Of a DNA stretch of 5,995 nt, positions 4,495 through 5,995 are shown piece after piece (within the stretch, counting starts at the first letter, position 1; each line of letters starts with the position of its first letter). Below the pieces are notes generated by a model, which searched no databases, had not been told where the DNA came from, and saw only the letters and a list, made by a program, of their open reading frames with translations. A program made the translations under genes and the position numbers. Source of the DNA: an uncultured Bacteroidota bacterium (lineage in GTDB: Bacteria > Bacteroidota > Bacteroidia > Bacteroidales > P3); assembly GCA_902766265.1 (NCBI GenBank), contig CACXCY010000184.1, positions 1-5,995 on the forward strand. Reading direction: 5' to 3'.

Positions 4495-5995
4495 ATGAAT
4501 AGCATCCTCAAAACCGCCATAACTGCTGTCAACAGTTGGGTGTGGAGTCCCGCATTAGTGGCGCTCTGCCTTCTGGCAGGACTCTATTTCTCGCTCGGCA
4601 CCCGTTTTGTGCAGATACGCCGCTTACGCGAGATGGTACGGTTGCTTTTCAGCACCGACCAGACGCAGAAAAAAGGCATCACATCGTTCCAGGCATTCGC
4701 TATGGCCCTCTCCGGCCGTGTAGGCACGGGCAACATCGTAGGAGTGACCACAGCCATCGGCTATGGTGGCCCAGGAGCCATTGTGTGGATGTGGATTGTC
4801 GCTTTTCTGGGAGCAGGATCAGCTTTCACCGAAGCCACATTGGCACAAATCTACAAGACCGAGCACAACGGACAATACCGTGGAGGTCCATCCTACTATA
4901 TTGAGAAAGGGCTGCGATGCCGATGGCTAGCCATTGTCTTCGCCACGTGTGCCGTAGTGGCTTGCGGCATCTTCCTGCCGCCGGTGCAGGCCAACGGCAT
5001 TGCCCAATCATTCTCCCAAACCTTCAATATTGCCCCCTGGATAGCGGGCATCGGAGTGGCGCTGCTGCTGGGATTTGTGGTCATCGGTGGAGTAAACCGT
5101 ATCGCCAACTGGGCACAGATTATCGCCCCCTTCATGGCCATCCTGTATGTCCTGCTGTCCGTTGTCATACTCTGCTGCAACGCCCCGCAAGTGCCAAGCG
5201 TTTTTATGGATATGCTGCGTAGCGCTTTCGATTTTCGAGGGGTGACAGGCGGAGTCCTGGGGGCTACCATTGCCTGGGGCGTGAAACGAGGCATCTACTC
5301 CAATGAGGCCGGACAAGGTACCGCGCCCATCGTGGCAGCGGCTGCCAAAGTGAGCCACCCCGTCAAACAGGGGCTCGTGCAGGCCTTCTCCGTCTATGTC
5401 GACACCCTGCTTGTCTGCACAGCCACAGCGGTCATGATTCTTGCCTGCCGAACATACAACCTCTACCTTCCCGACGGCACCATACGCTATGCCTCCCCGG
5501 TGGTGCCACTGGGCGAACCCGGCGTGGGCTACACCATTGCGGCAGTAGCCACCCTTATCGGACAGAACTGGTCGGGCATCGTCACCTCCATTGCGCTGCT
5601 CTTCTTTGCCTTCACCACCATCATGGCCTATTACTACTACGCTGAGACCAACCTCGTCTATCTCCTCGGACAAGGGAAGAAAGAACGGATTGCCTTATGG
5701 ATTCTGCGAATTGGAGTGGTATGCATGGTGCTCTTTGGTTCCATCAAAGAGGCACGCCTTATCTGGGACCTGGGCGACATCGGAGTCGGCACAATGGCGT
5801 GGATCAACATTGTGTCCATCCTTTTGCTCTCACCAAAAGCGTTGCGAGCCCTCCGCAGTTACGAGCGTCAGAAGAAAGAAGGCCATGAGCCCCATTTCGA
5901 CCCCACCACCCTCGGCATCAAAGGCGCTGATTTCTGGGAAGCACCAAAAGCCAATTCGACAACAGACAACCCATTGGAAACATCCGAATATCCAG
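4495..5995 (+). CDS. Sodium:alanine/glycine symporter, AgcS/AlsT family (3' end outside window)
   Basis: An inner-membrane secondary transporter of the alanine/glycine:cation symporter family (TC 2.A.25), which imports small neutral amino acids with Na+ (or H+). The frame is open from ATG 4495 to the window edge: 500 codons with no stop. An in-frame TAG at 4468 leaves only a TTG at 4471 as an alternative start. Family signatures are intact: SGRVGTGNIVGV (residues 73-84), GGPGAIVWMWIVAFLG (91-106), GGPSYYIEKGL (130-140), KRGIYSNEAGQGTAPI (264-279), VDTLLVCTATAVMIL (302-316) and the late core segment YYYYAETNL (379-387). About ten to eleven membrane segments are visible, ending near residue 446. 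A hydrophilic tail of at least 50 residues follows, rich in charged residues and then Thr/Ser/Asn, and continues past the edge. The specific substrate cannot be read from sequence. The gene is divergent from the DUF2147-Gate operon. Confidence 0.95.
   Translation, partial: MNSILKTAITAVNSWVWSPALVALCLLAGLYFSLGTRFVQIRRLREMVRLLFSTDQTQKKGITSFQAFAMALSGRVGTGNIVGVTTAIGYGGPGAIVWMWIVAFLGAGSAFTEATLAQIYKTEHNGQYRGGPSYYIEKGLRCRWLAIVFATCAVVACGIFLPPVQANGIAQSFSQTFNIAPWIAGIGVALLLGFVVIGGVNRIANWAQIIAPFMAILYVLLSVVILCCNAPQVPSVFMDMLRSAFDFRGVTGGVLGATIAWGVKRGIYSNEAGQGTAPIVAAAAKVSHPVKQGLVQAFSVYVDTLLVCTATAVMILACRTYNLYLPDGTIRYASPVVPLGEPGVGYTIAAVATLIGQNWSGIVTSIALLFFAFTTIMAYYYYAETNLVYLLGQGKKERIALWILRIGVVCMVLFGSIKEARLIWDLGDIGVGTMAWINIVSILLLSPKALRALRSYERQKKEGHEPHFDPTTLGIKGADFWEAPKANSTTDNPLETSEYP

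Noticed and set aside
4536..4904. A 122-codon plus-strand ORF overlapping the start of the symporter
   Set aside because: It is in another frame of the symporter gene. The frame starting at 4495 carries all the family motifs and stays open to the window end.
5008..5673. A 221-codon minus-strand ORF
   Set aside because: It is antisense to the symporter, which has intact family signatures over the same bases.
1..5995. CRISPR arrays, insertion sequences, phage genes, toxin-antitoxin or defence genes
   Set aside because: No direct-repeat arrays, transposase or integrase motifs or compositional breaks were seen. The gene content is housekeeping and transport.

Overview
The window looks like an ordinary chromosomal segment from a member of the Bacteroidales; the genus cannot be fixed from sequence alone. 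The evidence is the character of the IF-2, RsgA, DUF2147 and Gate-domain proteins, the lack of Shine-Dalgarno sequences before starts, and promoters of the Bacteroidetes primary-sigma type (TTTG, about 19 bp, TAnnTTTG). No phage, insertion sequence, CRISPR array or defence system was found.

Left part (1-1910), translation. The window opens inside infB (IF-2), which runs off the left edge and ends at 1400. Twenty-one bases later comes tRNA-Arg(CCU) on the same strand, closed by a strong intrinsic terminator. A tRNA-Val(GAC) gene faces it on the minus strand. A second, longer hairpin lies between the two tRNA genes. The tRNA-Val gene has a near-perfect Bacteroidetes promoter at 1785-1815, inside the stretch that would be an N-terminal extension of rsgA if a TTG start were used. 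rsgA (1910-2854, plus) encodes the zinc-binding, circularly permuted GTPase that acts in 30S subunit maturation. The left half is therefore a cluster of translation genes.

Right part (2855-5995), membrane and envelope. Converging on rsgA is a two-gene minus-strand operon: a secreted DUF2147 protein (3898-4359), then a membrane protein with two Gate (nucleoside-recognition-type) repeats (2910-3896). The two are one base apart and probably translationally coupled. Divergent from this pair is a sodium:alanine/glycine symporter of the AgcS/AlsT family, which starts at 4495 and runs off the right edge with no stop codon. The 135-bp divergent spacer holds candidate promoters for both directions, which appear to overlap, plus several small inverted repeats.

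No clearly novel system is visible. The points most worth a second look are the overlapping divergent promoter region, the internally duplicated Gate protein coupled to DUF2147, the long hairpin between the convergent tRNA genes, and a T-stem A.C mismatch in tRNA-Arg(CCU).
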